From TMED14 sp964475135 (GTDB lineage Bacteria > Bacteroidota > Bacteroidia > Flavobacteriales > Schleiferiaceae), in assembly GCA_964475135.1 (NCBI GenBank), contig CAYYWL010000010.1, forward strand, positions 1 to 56,024: 56,024 bases of DNA, given 5' to 3'. The notes below the pieces were generated by a model. The model made no database searches and was not told the DNA's origin. It saw only the letters and a list, made by a program, of their open reading frames with translations. Positions 1 through 8,569 of the stretch are shown here, one piece after another. Position numbers and translations under genes: made by a program. The first letter of the stretch is position 1; each line of letters starts with the position of its first letter.

Positions 1-12
1 TAGAGCACGTTT

Positions 13-429
13 ATGTACCCCGAAGACCTCATTGCGCCGATGCGCGCCGAACTCACCCAAGCTGGATTTGATGAACTCCGCGACGCCGAAGCGATGAAGG
101 CCGCGATTCACGGTGAGGGCACCACCCTGGTCGTGATTAATTCGGTCTGCGGATGTGCCGCCGGCTCGTGCCGCCCCGGCGTCCGCATGGCGCTGTCCAG
201 CCCAGGAATTAAGCCTACCCGCGCCGTTACCGCATTTGCTGGAAACGACAAGGCGGCCGTCGACATGGCGCGCGGCCTGATGCTGCCTTTTCCTCCGTCG
301 TCACCTTCAGTGGCGCTCTTTAAAGATGGCGAGCTCGTTCATATGATCGAGCGCCACCACATCGAGGGCCGCACCGCCGAAGCGCTTGCGACGAACTTGA
401 CCGCAGCGTTCGAAGAATACTGCGCCTGA
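13..429 (+). CDS. BrxA/BrxB-family bacilliredoxin
   Basis: A 138-residue soluble protein of the YphP/YqiW (DUF1094) family, thioredoxin-like proteins that remove bacillithiol from S-bacillithiolated proteins or act as disulfide isomerases. The N-terminus (MYPEDLIAPMRAEL) and the redox motif CGC at Cys46-Gly47-Cys48, inside VINSVCGCAAG and followed by RPG, are typical, and the length matches the family. An additional Cys53 follows the motif. Bacilliredoxins are known from Firmicutes and are widespread in Bacteroidota. The gene stands alone and is followed by a strong terminator. Family assignment is secure; the physiological thiol in this organism is inferred. Confidence 0.93.
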   Translation: MYPEDLIAPMRAELTQAGFDELRDAEAMKAAIHGEGTTLVVINSVCGCAAGSCRPGVRMALSSPGIKPTRAVTAFAGNDKAAVDMARGLMLPFPPSSPSVALFKDGELVHMIERHHIEGRTAEALATNLTAAFEEYCA

Positions 430-450
430 ACCGCAGTCATGAACAGAGTA

Positions 451-476
451 AAAGCCCGGCTTGTCCGGGCTTTTTT
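451..476 (+). terminator. Rho-independent terminator after bacilliredoxin gene
   Basis: A perfect 9-bp stem AAAGCCCGG / CCGGGCTTT with a five-base loop is followed by a T run. It begins 21 bp after the stop codon at 429. Confidence 0.9.
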
Positions 477-493
477 GTGATCGAGGGGACACG

Positions 494-520
494 GTGTACT
501 TGGTACACTATATAGGTTTG
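494..520 (+). promoter_or_regulatory. Palindromic site and -7 box upstream of susC
   Basis: The perfect inverted repeat GTGTAC-TTG-GTACAC (494-508) lies just upstream of a Bacteroidota -7 hexamer-like box TAGGTTTG (513-520), 34 bp before the SusC start. No convincing -33 TTTG is seen at the usual spacing, so the palindrome may take the place of the -33 region as an operator. The regulator is unknown. The site does not resemble the central CG of LacI-family operators. Confidence 0.55.
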
Positions 521-554
521 TTTTGTACATTGCGCTAACCTAACGTTAATACTC

Positions 555-3500
555 ATGATGAAAACGCGTTCGATTTGGATGGTGCTTGCGCTCGCACTCA
601 GTGCCGCACCAGCCTGGGCCCAGGGCCTAATTACCGGTTCGGTAAAAGGCCAAGACGGCAACCCGCTCCCCTCTGCAGTTATTAAAGAGTCTTCAACCGG
701 AGCCACTACCGTGGCCGACGGAAATGGCCAGTACCGCCTCCAAGTTGCTTCAAAGACCGCAAGCGTTTCGGCGACCCTAATGGGCTACGTCAGCGAGACC
801 AAAACGGTGCAAGTTGTCGGCAACGCGACGGTCAACTTCGTACTTCGCGAGTCCGAAGAGCAGCTCGACGAAGTTGTGATTGTAGGCTACGGAACGTCGA
901 ACGTCAAGGACCTCACCGGCTCGCTTGTGAGCGTTAAGTCAAAGTCGTTCCAGAAAGGGGCCTTTGCAAGTCCCACGCAATTGATTGTTGGTAAAACCCC
1001 AGGGGTGCGGATTACTGCAGGTTCCGGCCGCCCTGGTGAGGGAGCGCGCATTCGCATTCGCGGCGGATCCTCAATCAACGCCAGCAACGATCCGCTCATT
1101 GTCATCGACGGACTACCCTCTGAGGGCATGGGATTGATCAACCCTAACGACATTGAGAGCTTCACAGTGCTCAAGGACGCCTCGGCCACAGCCATCTATG
1201 GATCGCGTGCTGCCAACGGGGTTATTCTGATCACGACAAAGAAGGGTGCCAAAGACACTCCATTGAAGGTTGAGCTCAGTGCAGTGACTTCGCTCCGCAC
1301 GACCCGCAACCGCATGGAGGTCTTGACTACCGAAGAATTTGTGGACGCAATCAACACCTTCGGAACCAACAACCAACGCAAGCGCCTCGCTGCGGCGCAG
1401 GGCTACTACCTCGAGGATGGAGTGGTTAAAATTGGGGCTGATTCCGCCACCGTAACCAACTGGCAGGATGAGATCTACCAACGGGGTATGGCCAACGACA
1501 TCAACGTGGCGCTGAGTGGTGGAGTTAAAAACCTTCCGTACCGCCTGGGTATCGGATACTACACCGAGTCGGGCGTGCTTCGCACTTCGAACCTCGAGCG
1601 CTTCAGCTTGACCCTGAATGCCTCACCAAAAATTACGCGCAACCTGACCGCCAACTTCAGTGCAAAGGCCTATCGCGCCAACAATGTATTTGCCAACCAA
1701 GGTGCCATCGGTTCGGCGGTGTGGTACGACCCAACCCGTCCTGTGTACTCAGGTGATACTTCTGCCTACGGCGGATACCACGAGTGGAAGCTGCCTACTG
1801 GTGACCTCAGCAATCTTTCGCCGCGCAACCCTGTGGGCTTGCTCAACCTGCGCGAGGACATTGGTACCAACGACCGCTTGATCGCCAACGTTTTGTTTGA
1901 TTACAAGCCATTCAGCGAGACCGACCTGCACATGTACCTCAACGTGGGTGGCGACTTCGGACAGAACCGTGGAACTGTTGTTGTCCCCGACTACGCTGCG
2001 ATGAGCTTTGTAAACGGCGGAGAAAACAACCGCTACTACAACTTCCGCACGAACCAACTGCTCGAGGCCTACGCCAACTACAAGAAGGACCTCGCGGGCG
2101 GCAAAGTGAAGACGGATTGGACGGGTGGTTACTCGTTCCAAAAATGGCGCTCGTATGCAGAGAACCTGCCCAGCCTCCGCTTCAACGGCGACACGCTTTC
2201 GCCCGCCAACCCCTTCCCATTTGACATTGACAACGCGTTGATGTCGTTTTATGGACGTAGCAACCTCAACATCTTAGGGAAGTACTTAATCACAGCAACA
2301 TTGCGTTCAGACGGTTCAAGCCGCTTCTCGCCAGAGAGCCGTTGGGGTCTCTTCCCGTCCGTTGCCGTGGGTTGGAACATGCTCGAAGAGAAGATGTTCT
2401 CGTCGCTCAAGGGCAAGCTGTCATCAATGAAGTTCCGCGCCAGTGTTGGTATTACTGGACAGCAGGACATTTTCAACGACTACGGATACATTGCCAACTA
2501 CGCCTACGGAACCGGCACCGCCCAGTACCAGTTCGGCAGCAACTTCGTCGACGTTCTGCGTCCTGATGCCTACGACTACTTCTTGGAGTGGGAAAAGACG
2601 CGCACGACCAACTTTGGTCTCGACTTCGGAATTTGGAAGAACCGTGTGAACGCAAGCGTGGACGTCTACGAGAAGTACACGTACGANNNNNNNNNNNNNN
2701 NNNNNNNNNNNNNNNNNNNNNNNNNNNNNNNNNNNNNNNNNNNNNNNNNNNNNNNNNNNNNNNNNNNNNNNNNNNNNNNNNNNNNNTTTGGAAGAACCGT
2801 GTGAACGCAAGCGTGGACGTCTACGAGAAGTACACGTACGACCTGCTGGGCGTGATTCCGGTCGCCGCGGGCACCAACTTCTCAAACCTCGTGCTGACCA
2901 ACGTCGGATCGATGTCGAACCGCGGTTTAGAGGCCAACCTCAACATCGTAGCCGTGGACAACGACAAAGCGAGCCTCGAGTTTGGTATCAACGGAGCCAT
3001 CAACCGCAACCAGATCACCAAATTGACGCGTGACGCTGATTCGACCTCAAAGGGTATTCGCGTGGGCGGAATCTCCGGTGGCGTGGGCAACACCATTCAG
3101 ATCCACCAGGTGGGCCACCCAATGTTCTCGTTCTACACGTACGAGCACCGATACGACGTGAATGGGGTGATCATCGAGCGCAACGGCAAGTTGGAGCGCT
3201 TCGACCCTAGTGCCGACGAGAACGGCAACGGCCGTATCGACGACATCGAGGCCTTCGTAGACCAAAACGGTGACGGAATCATCAACTCTGACGACCTCGT
3301 TATCATGGATGCCCAGCCCGAGCCGGTGCACACACTGGGCTTTACAACCACATGGCGCTACAAAAAGTGGAGCGGAGGCATGACCTGGCGCGGTGAATTC
3401 GGCCAGTACATGTACAACAACAACAACTCACTGCACGGAAACTTCTTCTCGGTGGGTGGTTCATTCCCGCACCTCAACAACATGTCGCGCGACTTCCTGA

Positions 3501-3772
3501 ACACCAACTTTATGTTCAACACGACCGAGCAGCTCATGTCGAACTACTTCATCGAGCGCGCCGACTACGTTCGCCTCGACAACTTCTACCTCGCCTACGA
3601 CTTGGGCAACCTGTACAAAGACAAGTACCCCGCTACGGTAAATTTCTCGGTGCAAAATGCCCTAGTGTTCACGAACTACTCGGGTCTCGATCCAGAACTC
3701 GCGGGCGGAATCGACAACATGATCTTCCCTCGCCCTCGCGTGTTTAACCTCCAACTGAACGTAACCCTTTAA
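555..3772 (+). CDS. susC: SusC/RagA-family TonB-linked outer membrane transporter (interrupted by an assembly gap)
   Basis: Outer membrane transporter that imports oligosaccharides with its SusD lid, driven by TonB. Signs: signal peptide (residues 1-23, ending AWAQ), a carboxypeptidase-D-like N-terminal domain (about 24-100), a plug with the SusC signature (PLIVIDGLPS, then DIESFTVLKDASATAIYGSR), and a long beta-barrel. The gene contains 100 N (2687-2786). The 55 bases before the gap are repeated exactly after it. Removing one copy plus the N run (155 bp) restores one frame and gives about 1020 residues, normal for SusC. As deposited, the reading frame changes across the gap. This is an assembly artefact, not a real frameshift. 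The neighbouring GH13 gene suggests starch or maltodextrin as substrate. Confidence 0.95.
2687..2786. other. 100-N scaffold gap flanked by 55-bp identical ends
   Basis: Exactly 100 N. Positions 2632-2686 and 2787-2841 are identical over 55 bp (both start TTTGGAAGAACC and end TACACGTACGA). This is what two contigs overlapping by one k-mer (k=55) look like when a scaffolder joins them with a default gap. The true sequence probably has no missing bases. Confidence 0.95.
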
Positions 3773-3779
3773 GCCCACG

Positions 3780-5351
3780 ATGACCATGAAGTTTGCAAAA
3801 TCACTGGCCCTGGCCGCAGGTGTATCGCTGCTGGCCGCTTCGTGCGCGGACGACCTTAACCTCAAGCCGAAGTACGGCTTGACGGCCGAGCAGGTCTACG
3901 CCGACCCGAACAACTACATCAACGTTTTGGCTAAGATCTATGCGGGTCTGTCCATTTCGGGCAACAACGGCCCTGCAGGCATGCCAGACATCGGCGGAAT
4001 CGACGAGGGCTTCTCGCAGTACGTGCGCGTCATGTGGAACCTTCAGCAGCTTCCGACCGACGAGTCAATTTGCGGTTGGGCTGACCCAGGCATCCCAGAG
4101 CTTAACACGATGGATTGGAACGACAACTCGCCTTTTGTCAGCGCGATGTACTACCGCATCTACTACCAAATCAGCTTGGCCAACGAGTTCATTCGCTACT
4201 CGAGCGAAGACTACCTCGCTGGTACTGACTTCAGCGATGCCGACAAGGTTTCCATCCGCCAGATGAACGCCGAAGCGCGCTACCTGCGCGCCCTGAGCTA
4301 CTACCATGCGTTGGATTTGTTTGGAAACGTTCCGTTTGCTGACGAGACCGTGCGCCCTGGTTCAGAGCCACCCGTGCAAATCATGCGTCCGGACCTGTAC
4401 GAGTGGGTGCTCGGCGAACTCAATGCGATCGAACCTCTATTGGCTGATGCGCGCACTGCCGACTATGGCCGCGCCGACAAGGGTGCTCTTTGGGCCCTTC
4501 GCGCAAAGCTTAACCTGAATGCCGAGGTGTACACGGGTACTGCCAAGTGGGCTGAGACCATGGCGGACTGCCAGCGCATTATCGACGCCGGGTACAACCT
4601 TGAGCCTATCTACGGATTCAACTTCAATGCTGACAACCACCTGTCACCAGAGATGATTTTTGTGGCCACATTTGACGGCAACCGTACCCGCACCTACGGC
4701 GGAACCACCTTCTTGGTGCACTCGCACATGGGCGGTTCAATGGTGCAGGCTGATTTCGGAACCACCTCAGGTTGGCAGGGTAACCGTGGCACGTTCAACT
4801 GGGCGAATAAGTTCACGATTCCGGGCGACGTTCGCGCTAGCTACCTCTACATGGACGGTCAAGAAGACACGATTACCGACGTAGGCGCGTTCACCCAAGG
4901 CATTGGCATCACGAAGTGGCGCAACCTCAACCGCGACAGCACGGTCGGAGTTGAACCTGGAACCTTTGTGGACATCGACTTCCCAATGTTCCGCTTGGCC
5001 GACTTCTACCTAATGTATGCTGAGGCTGCCGTACGAAGTGGAAGTAACTTGGCCGATGGCTTGGTCTACTTTAACAGAGTACGCCAGCGCGCGGTGGGTA
5101 ACAGCAGCCAAAACGTTTCGTCACTCACACTAGACGAAATCCTTGACGAGCGCGGACGCGAGCTCTACACCGAAGGCCACCGCCGCCAGGATTTGATCCG
5201 CTTTGGCAAGTTCACCACGGGTGCCTACCTCTGGCAATTCAAGGGCGGCGAGCAATTCGGTACCGCTTTAGATTCCAAATACAACCTTTACCCCTTGCCG
5301 GGCGCTGACTTGAACGCGAACAAAAACCTGGTCCAAAACCCAGGCTATTAA
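3780..5351 (+). CDS. susD: SusD/RagB-family starch-binding outer membrane lipoprotein
   Basis: Surface lipoprotein that forms the lid over the SusC barrel and binds the glycan. 523 residues, the usual SusD length. A lipoprotein signal (LLAASC, then ADDLNLKP) is visible near residue 22, followed by TPR-like helical repeats and the common C-terminal features (DEILDERGRELYTEGHRRQDLIRFGKF, split as LDERGRELY and GHRRQDLIRFGKF; ending YPLPGADLNAN-NLVQNPGY). It starts 7 bp after the susC stop, so the pair is cotranscribed. A second in-frame ATG at 3786 (MKFAK) is an equally good start. Confidence 0.94.
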   Translation: MTMKFAKSLALAAGVSLLAASCADDLNLKPKYGLTAEQVYADPNNYINVLAKIYAGLSISGNNGPAGMPDIGGIDEGFSQYVRVMWNLQQLPTDESICGWADPGIPELNTMDWNDNSPFVSAMYYRIYYQISLANEFIRYSSEDYLAGTDFSDADKVSIRQMNAEARYLRALSYYHALDLFGNVPFADETVRPGSEPPVQIMRPDLYEWVLGELNAIEPLLADARTADYGRADKGALWALRAKLNLNAEVYTGTAKWAETMADCQRIIDAGYNLEPIYGFNFNADNHLSPEMIFVATFDGNRTRTYGGTTFLVHSHMGGSMVQADFGTTSGWQGNRGTFNWANKFTIPGDVRASYLYMDGQEDTITDVGAFTQGIGITKWRNLNRDSTVGVEPGTFVDIDFPMFRLADFYLMYAEAAVRSGSNLADGLVYFNRVRQRAVGNSSQNVSSLTLDEILDERGRELYTEGHRRQDLIRFGKFTTGAYLWQFKGGEQFGTALDSKYNLYPLPGADLNANKNLVQNPGY

Positions 5352-5372
5352 TCAACACCAATTCTTAACACA

Positions 5373-6125
5373 ATGAAAAAAACCCTTACTCTTGCTGCTG
5401 CACTCGTTGCGAGCGCAGCTTTTGCTCAAGTTTCGGTTACCTACAAGGTAGACATCACTGACTACCTCGGTGCCGGCAATACCCTCGGTGCGAACGGAAT
5501 GCGCGTAGGCGGCAACTTTGCTGACCAGGGCGCTACCAAAGGCGGTGCCGCCATGGTAAACTGGTCTCCATCAGATGCCAATTCTGGTATGACCGACGAA
5601 GGCAACAACATCTGGTCAATCACGGTTGACTACCCCGCGACAGCAGTTGGTGCTCTGCACTACTACAAGTTCGTCAACAACGATTGGGGTACCAACGAAG
5701 GCACTAGCGCATCTTCTACCATCGCTACTGGTGGTTGTGGTGTAGACGACGGCGCCGGTAACATCAACCGCACCATCACTATTCCTTCAGCGAATGCGGC
5801 GTTCCTGTACTGCTTTGACGCGTGCTTTCAGTGCGACGGAACTTCTCCCAACCTTTCTATTGAGAAAAACGAGACAGTTGCCTTGACGGTTTCTCCAAAC
5901 CCAACTACGGGTGCGGTTAGCCTTGAGTTCAGCGCACGCGCTGCTGGTTTCGCCGGCATCAACGTGGTGAACATCCTCGGCCAGAGCGTAATGTCGTTCG
6001 AGCGTGCTGTTGAAGCTGGTGTGAATACCCTCAACGCCGACTTGAACGTTGCCAACGGAACTTACTTCGTAGAAGTTACCGTAGACGGTGCCAAGAGCGT
6101 GAAGCGCGTAGTGGTTAACCACTAA
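5373..6125 (+). CDS. Secreted T9SS-sorted protein of the starch locus
   Basis: 250 residues with signal peptide (MKKTLTLAAALVASAAFAQ). The middle part (about 20-160) is beta-rich, with a WSITVDYPA and YYKFVNNDW pattern reminiscent of starch-binding or X25-type modules, plus four cysteines. The last 80 residues are a type A type IX secretion sorting domain (VSPNPTTGAVSLEF ... NVVNILGQSV ... NGTYFVEV). It lies 21 bp after susD and is closed by a terminator. The position corresponds to SusE/SusF in Bacteroides, so a glycan-binding surface role is inferred. No catalytic motif is recognised. Confidence 0.8.
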   Translation: MKKTLTLAAALVASAAFAQVSVTYKVDITDYLGAGNTLGANGMRVGGNFADQGATKGGAAMVNWSPSDANSGMTDEGNNIWSITVDYPATAVGALHYYKFVNNDWGTNEGTSASSTIATGGCGVDDGAGNINRTITIPSANAAFLYCFDACFQCDGTSPNLSIEKNETVALTVSPNPTTGAVSLEFSARAAGFAGINVVNILGQSVMSFERAVEAGVNTLNADLNVANGTYFVEVTVDGAKSVKRVVVNH

Positions 6126-6148
6126 TTCGCCCAAGCGATTGAAGAAGG

Positions 6149-6174
6149 GGCCCTCCGAATTGGAGGGCCTTTTT
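6149..6174 (+). terminator. Terminator after susCD-T9SS operon
   Basis: Stem GGCCCTCC / GGAGGGCC with a five-base loop followed by five T. It separates the transporter genes from the GH13 gene, which has its own -7 box. Confidence 0.9.
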
Positions 6175-6183
6175 CATTTAACC

Positions 6184-6191
6184 TACCTTTA
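6184..6191 (+). promoter_or_regulatory. -7-like box directly before the GH13 start
   Basis: TACCTTTA ends 4 bp before the ATG at 6196. It differs from TAnnTTTG at the last base. The position suggests a leaderless or nearly leaderless transcript. Confidence 0.5.
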
Positions 6192-6195
6192 GTTC

Positions 6196-8058
6196 ATGCT
6201 ACGGATTTTTGCCTTTGCCCTCGTCGCCACAGGATCGGCGGCTGCCCAGACCCTTCGCGTGGATCCGCCCCATTGGTGGGTCGGAACCCCAGTTAACCGC
6301 CTCGAGCTGCTCGTGTCGAGCGACGCGGAACTTTCGTCAGCCACTATTTCGGGCCAAGGCATCACCGTGGTGTCAGATGTCGCCGCAGCCAATCCGCGCT
6401 ACCGCTACGTGACGGTCGAAATCCAACCGGGCGCGAAGCCCGGTTCCGCCACCGTGGCCGCAGAGGCGGGCCGCAAAAGAATCCGCGCTGAATGGAAGCT
6501 TAAAGAGCGCCGCCCCCGTGCCGTGGCTCCAGGACTGAGCCAGCGCGACCTGATTTACCTCGTTACGCCCGACCGGTTCGCCAACGGCAATCCGAGCAAC
6601 GACGACGTTGCGGGCATGACCGAGCGCGGAGTGGACCGTGCCCACAACTACAAGCGCCACGGCGGCGACCTCGCCGGAATGACCGCCCACCTCGACTACG
6701 TGAAGTCGCTGGGAGCTACGGCAGTGTGGCCCATGCCGCTCCTCGAGAACGACATGCCGGCCGCGAGCTACCACGGCTACGCGATCACCGACCACTACCG
6801 GATTGATCCGCGCTACGGAACCCACAGCGACTATGTGAACTGGGTTGACGGCCTGCACGTCCGTGGAATGAAGGCCATCAAAGACATGGTGTTCAACCAT
6901 GTGGGCACGGGGCACTACCTCTTCCAGAGTCCGCCCGATTCCAGTTGGTTTAACGCTTGGCCCACGGACCGAAGCCAAACGGCGGAAGAGCGCGCCTTGG
7001 GCCGCTTTCGCACGCCCACGCGTTCGATTCACCGCTACCAAACGCTGTACGATCCCTATGGTTCCGAACGAGACCGCCAGCTGCAAACCGACGGTTGGTT
7101 CGACGGGTCGATGCCCGACGTGAACGGACGGGATCCGCACTGCGCCCGCTACTTTATACAAAACAGCTTGTGGTGGATCGAGGAGGCTCAATTGGACGGG
7201 TTCCGCGTCGATACATGGCTGTACCCCGATCAAGCGTTTTTGCGCGAGTGGATGGCCGCCGTAAAGGCCTTTGAACCGCAGTTTTACGTGTACAGCGAGT
7301 CGTGGGTGCACAGCGCGCACGCTCAGGCCTTTTACCTCGAAACGCATCCGGACTTGACCGGAGCCGCCGACTTCCCCATGTACTGGGGACTCAAGAAGGC
7401 GGTCGAGCGCCCCAGCGGCTGGAACGAGGGCATGGCCGACGTCTACAACGCCCTGGCCGCCGACTACCTCTACGGTTTTGACCGCGCCGGTGACCACCTC
7501 GTCACCTTTCTCGACAACCACGACGAGGGCCGCTTCTTTGGCAAAGTGGGCAAGGACCTCGACCGCTTCAAGCTCGGCCTCGGCATGCTGTATACCCTTC
7601 GCGGAATTCCAAGCATTTACTACGGAACCGAGCTGCTCTACAGCGCCCTTGACGACCACGGTTCCATGCGCCAGGACTTTGCCGGTGGATGGCCCGGCGA
7701 CAAGACCTCTGGCTTCACCGGACAAGGCCTCACTGCCGACCAGCGCGAGGCCCAAGCCTACGTCCGCCAGCTCGGCGCCCTGCGCGCCGCCCACCCTCTG
7801 ATCGGTACCGGTAACTTCATGCAGTTTACCCCCGACATGGGATCCTTCGCCTACGCGTGGTACTCAGATAATGAAGTGATTTTGGTGCTCGCCAACGGCG
7901 ACGACCGCGCCCACCGCTGGCCCACCGAGCGCGTCGCCGAGCTGGGCATCACCCCGTCTACCACATTTACCGACCTCATTCAGGGCGGAACCGTGACCGC
8001 AGGGGGCGAACTCACGTTCCCGGCTAAGGGGATTCGGATGCTACGCGCTTCGCGCTGA
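6196..8058 (+). CDS. GH13 cyclomaltodextrinase/neopullulanase (SusA-like)
   Basis: Secreted or periplasmic alpha-glucan hydrolase of 620 residues. A signal peptide (ending SAAAQ) precedes a cyclomaltodextrinase N-terminal domain (RVDPPHWWVG). The catalytic (beta/alpha)8 barrel shows all four GH13 regions: DMVFNH (Asp230-His235), GFRVDTW with nucleophile Asp339, acid/base Glu368 in YSESW, and NHD with Asp443. A short C-terminal beta domain follows. It would cut maltodextrins taken up by the neighbouring SusCD. Exact specificity (pullulan, cyclodextrin or linear maltodextrin) cannot be read from the sequence. Confidence 0.93.
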   Translation: MLRIFAFALVATGSAAAQTLRVDPPHWWVGTPVNRLELLVSSDAELSSATISGQGITVVSDVAAANPRYRYVTVEIQPGAKPGSATVAAEAGRKRIRAEWKLKERRPRAVAPGLSQRDLIYLVTPDRFANGNPSNDDVAGMTERGVDRAHNYKRHGGDLAGMTAHLDYVKSLGATAVWPMPLLENDMPAASYHGYAITDHYRIDPRYGTHSDYVNWVDGLHVRGMKAIKDMVFNHVGTGHYLFQSPPDSSWFNAWPTDRSQTAEERALGRFRTPTRSIHRYQTLYDPYGSERDRQLQTDGWFDGSMPDVNGRDPHCARYFIQNSLWWIEEAQLDGFRVDTWLYPDQAFLREWMAAVKAFEPQFYVYSESWVHSAHAQAFYLETHPDLTGAADFPMYWGLKKAVERPSGWNEGMADVYNALAADYLYGFDRAGDHLVTFLDNHDEGRFFGKVGKDLDRFKLGLGMLYTLRGIPSIYYGTELLYSALDDHGSMRQDFAGGWPGDKTSGFTGQGLTADQREAQAYVRQLGALRAAHPLIGTGNFMQFTPDMGSFAYAWYSDNEVILVLANGDDRAHRWPTERVAELGITPSTTFTDLIQGGTVTAGGELTFPAKGIRMLRASR

Positions 8059-8141
8059 TCGGTACCTTGCTTCTGGTTTCTCGTTGGATATCGGTTCGTG
8101 GTGGACGTGATGCCAAGAACGATACGCTAGTTACGAGGTAC

Positions 8142-8165
8142 GCGAAACCCGCTCGCGGGTTTCGC
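8142..8165. repeat. Perfect hairpin between GH13 gene and sufA
   Basis: GCGAAACCCG / CGGGTTTCGC, a perfect 10-bp stem with loop CTCG and no T run. It lies in the 169-bp gap after the GH13 gene. It may end GH13 transcription or protect the 3' end. No gene is seen in this gap. Confidence 0.6.
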
Positions 8166-8196
8166 AGTATGAACCTTCCGCTCCCGGAGACGTTAC

Positions 8197-8204
8197 TATC
8201 TTTG
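8197..8204 (+). promoter_or_regulatory. -7 box of the suf operon
   Basis: TATCTTTG, a full TAnnTTTG match, 23 bp before the sufA ATG. The -33 region at the expected spacing has only CTT. Confidence 0.6.
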
Positions 8205-8227
8205 CCCTTATTTAGAACTTTTCCAAA

Positions 8228-8557
8228 ATGCTCAAGGTATCTGAACCTGCCGCCCGAAAGGCGATGGAACTCATGCGCGAAGAAGGACTCAACCCTGAGT
8301 CGGCCTTTTTGCGCGTGGGGGTAAAGAGTGGGGGCTGTTCGGGGCTGAGCTACGACATGACGTTCGTGGCGGATGCACAGGACGGCGACCAACTTTTTGA
8401 AGACCAGGGCGTTCGCGTTCTGGTGGAAAAGAAGAGCTTGCTCTACCTCTTGGGGACCACGCTAGAATACAGCGGCGGCCTCAATGGTAAGGGGTTTGCA
8501 TTTAGTAACCCCAACGCAACGCGCACCTGCGGGTGTGGCGAGAGCTTTGCGGTATAA
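8228..8557 (+). CDS. sufA: A-type iron-sulfur carrier/scaffold (SufA/IscA/HesB family)
   Basis: 109-residue A-type carrier that receives and delivers Fe-S clusters. The three conserved cysteines are present: Cys37 in SGGCSGLSY and Cys101/Cys103 in TCGCGESF at the C-terminus. Length is normal. It is the first gene of a sufA-B-C-D run, 12 bp before sufB. It could also be named iscA or hesB; the operon context favours sufA. Confidence 0.93.
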   Translation: MLKVSEPAARKAMELMREEGLNPESAFLRVGVKSGGCSGLSYDMTFVADAQDGDQLFEDQGVRVLVEKKSLLYLLGTTLEYSGGLNGKGFAFSNPNATRTCGCGESFAV

Positions 8558-8569
8558 TTCATACGTACG

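Noticed and set aside
2588..2786. A real frameshift or split of susC
   Set aside because: Frame change is fully explained by the 155-bp artefact (one 55-mer plus 100 N).
6373..7794. Long minus-strand open frame inside the GH13 gene (473 codons)
   Set aside because: A by-product of GC-rich codon bias; the plus strand encodes all GH13 catalytic motifs and the minus frame shows no family.
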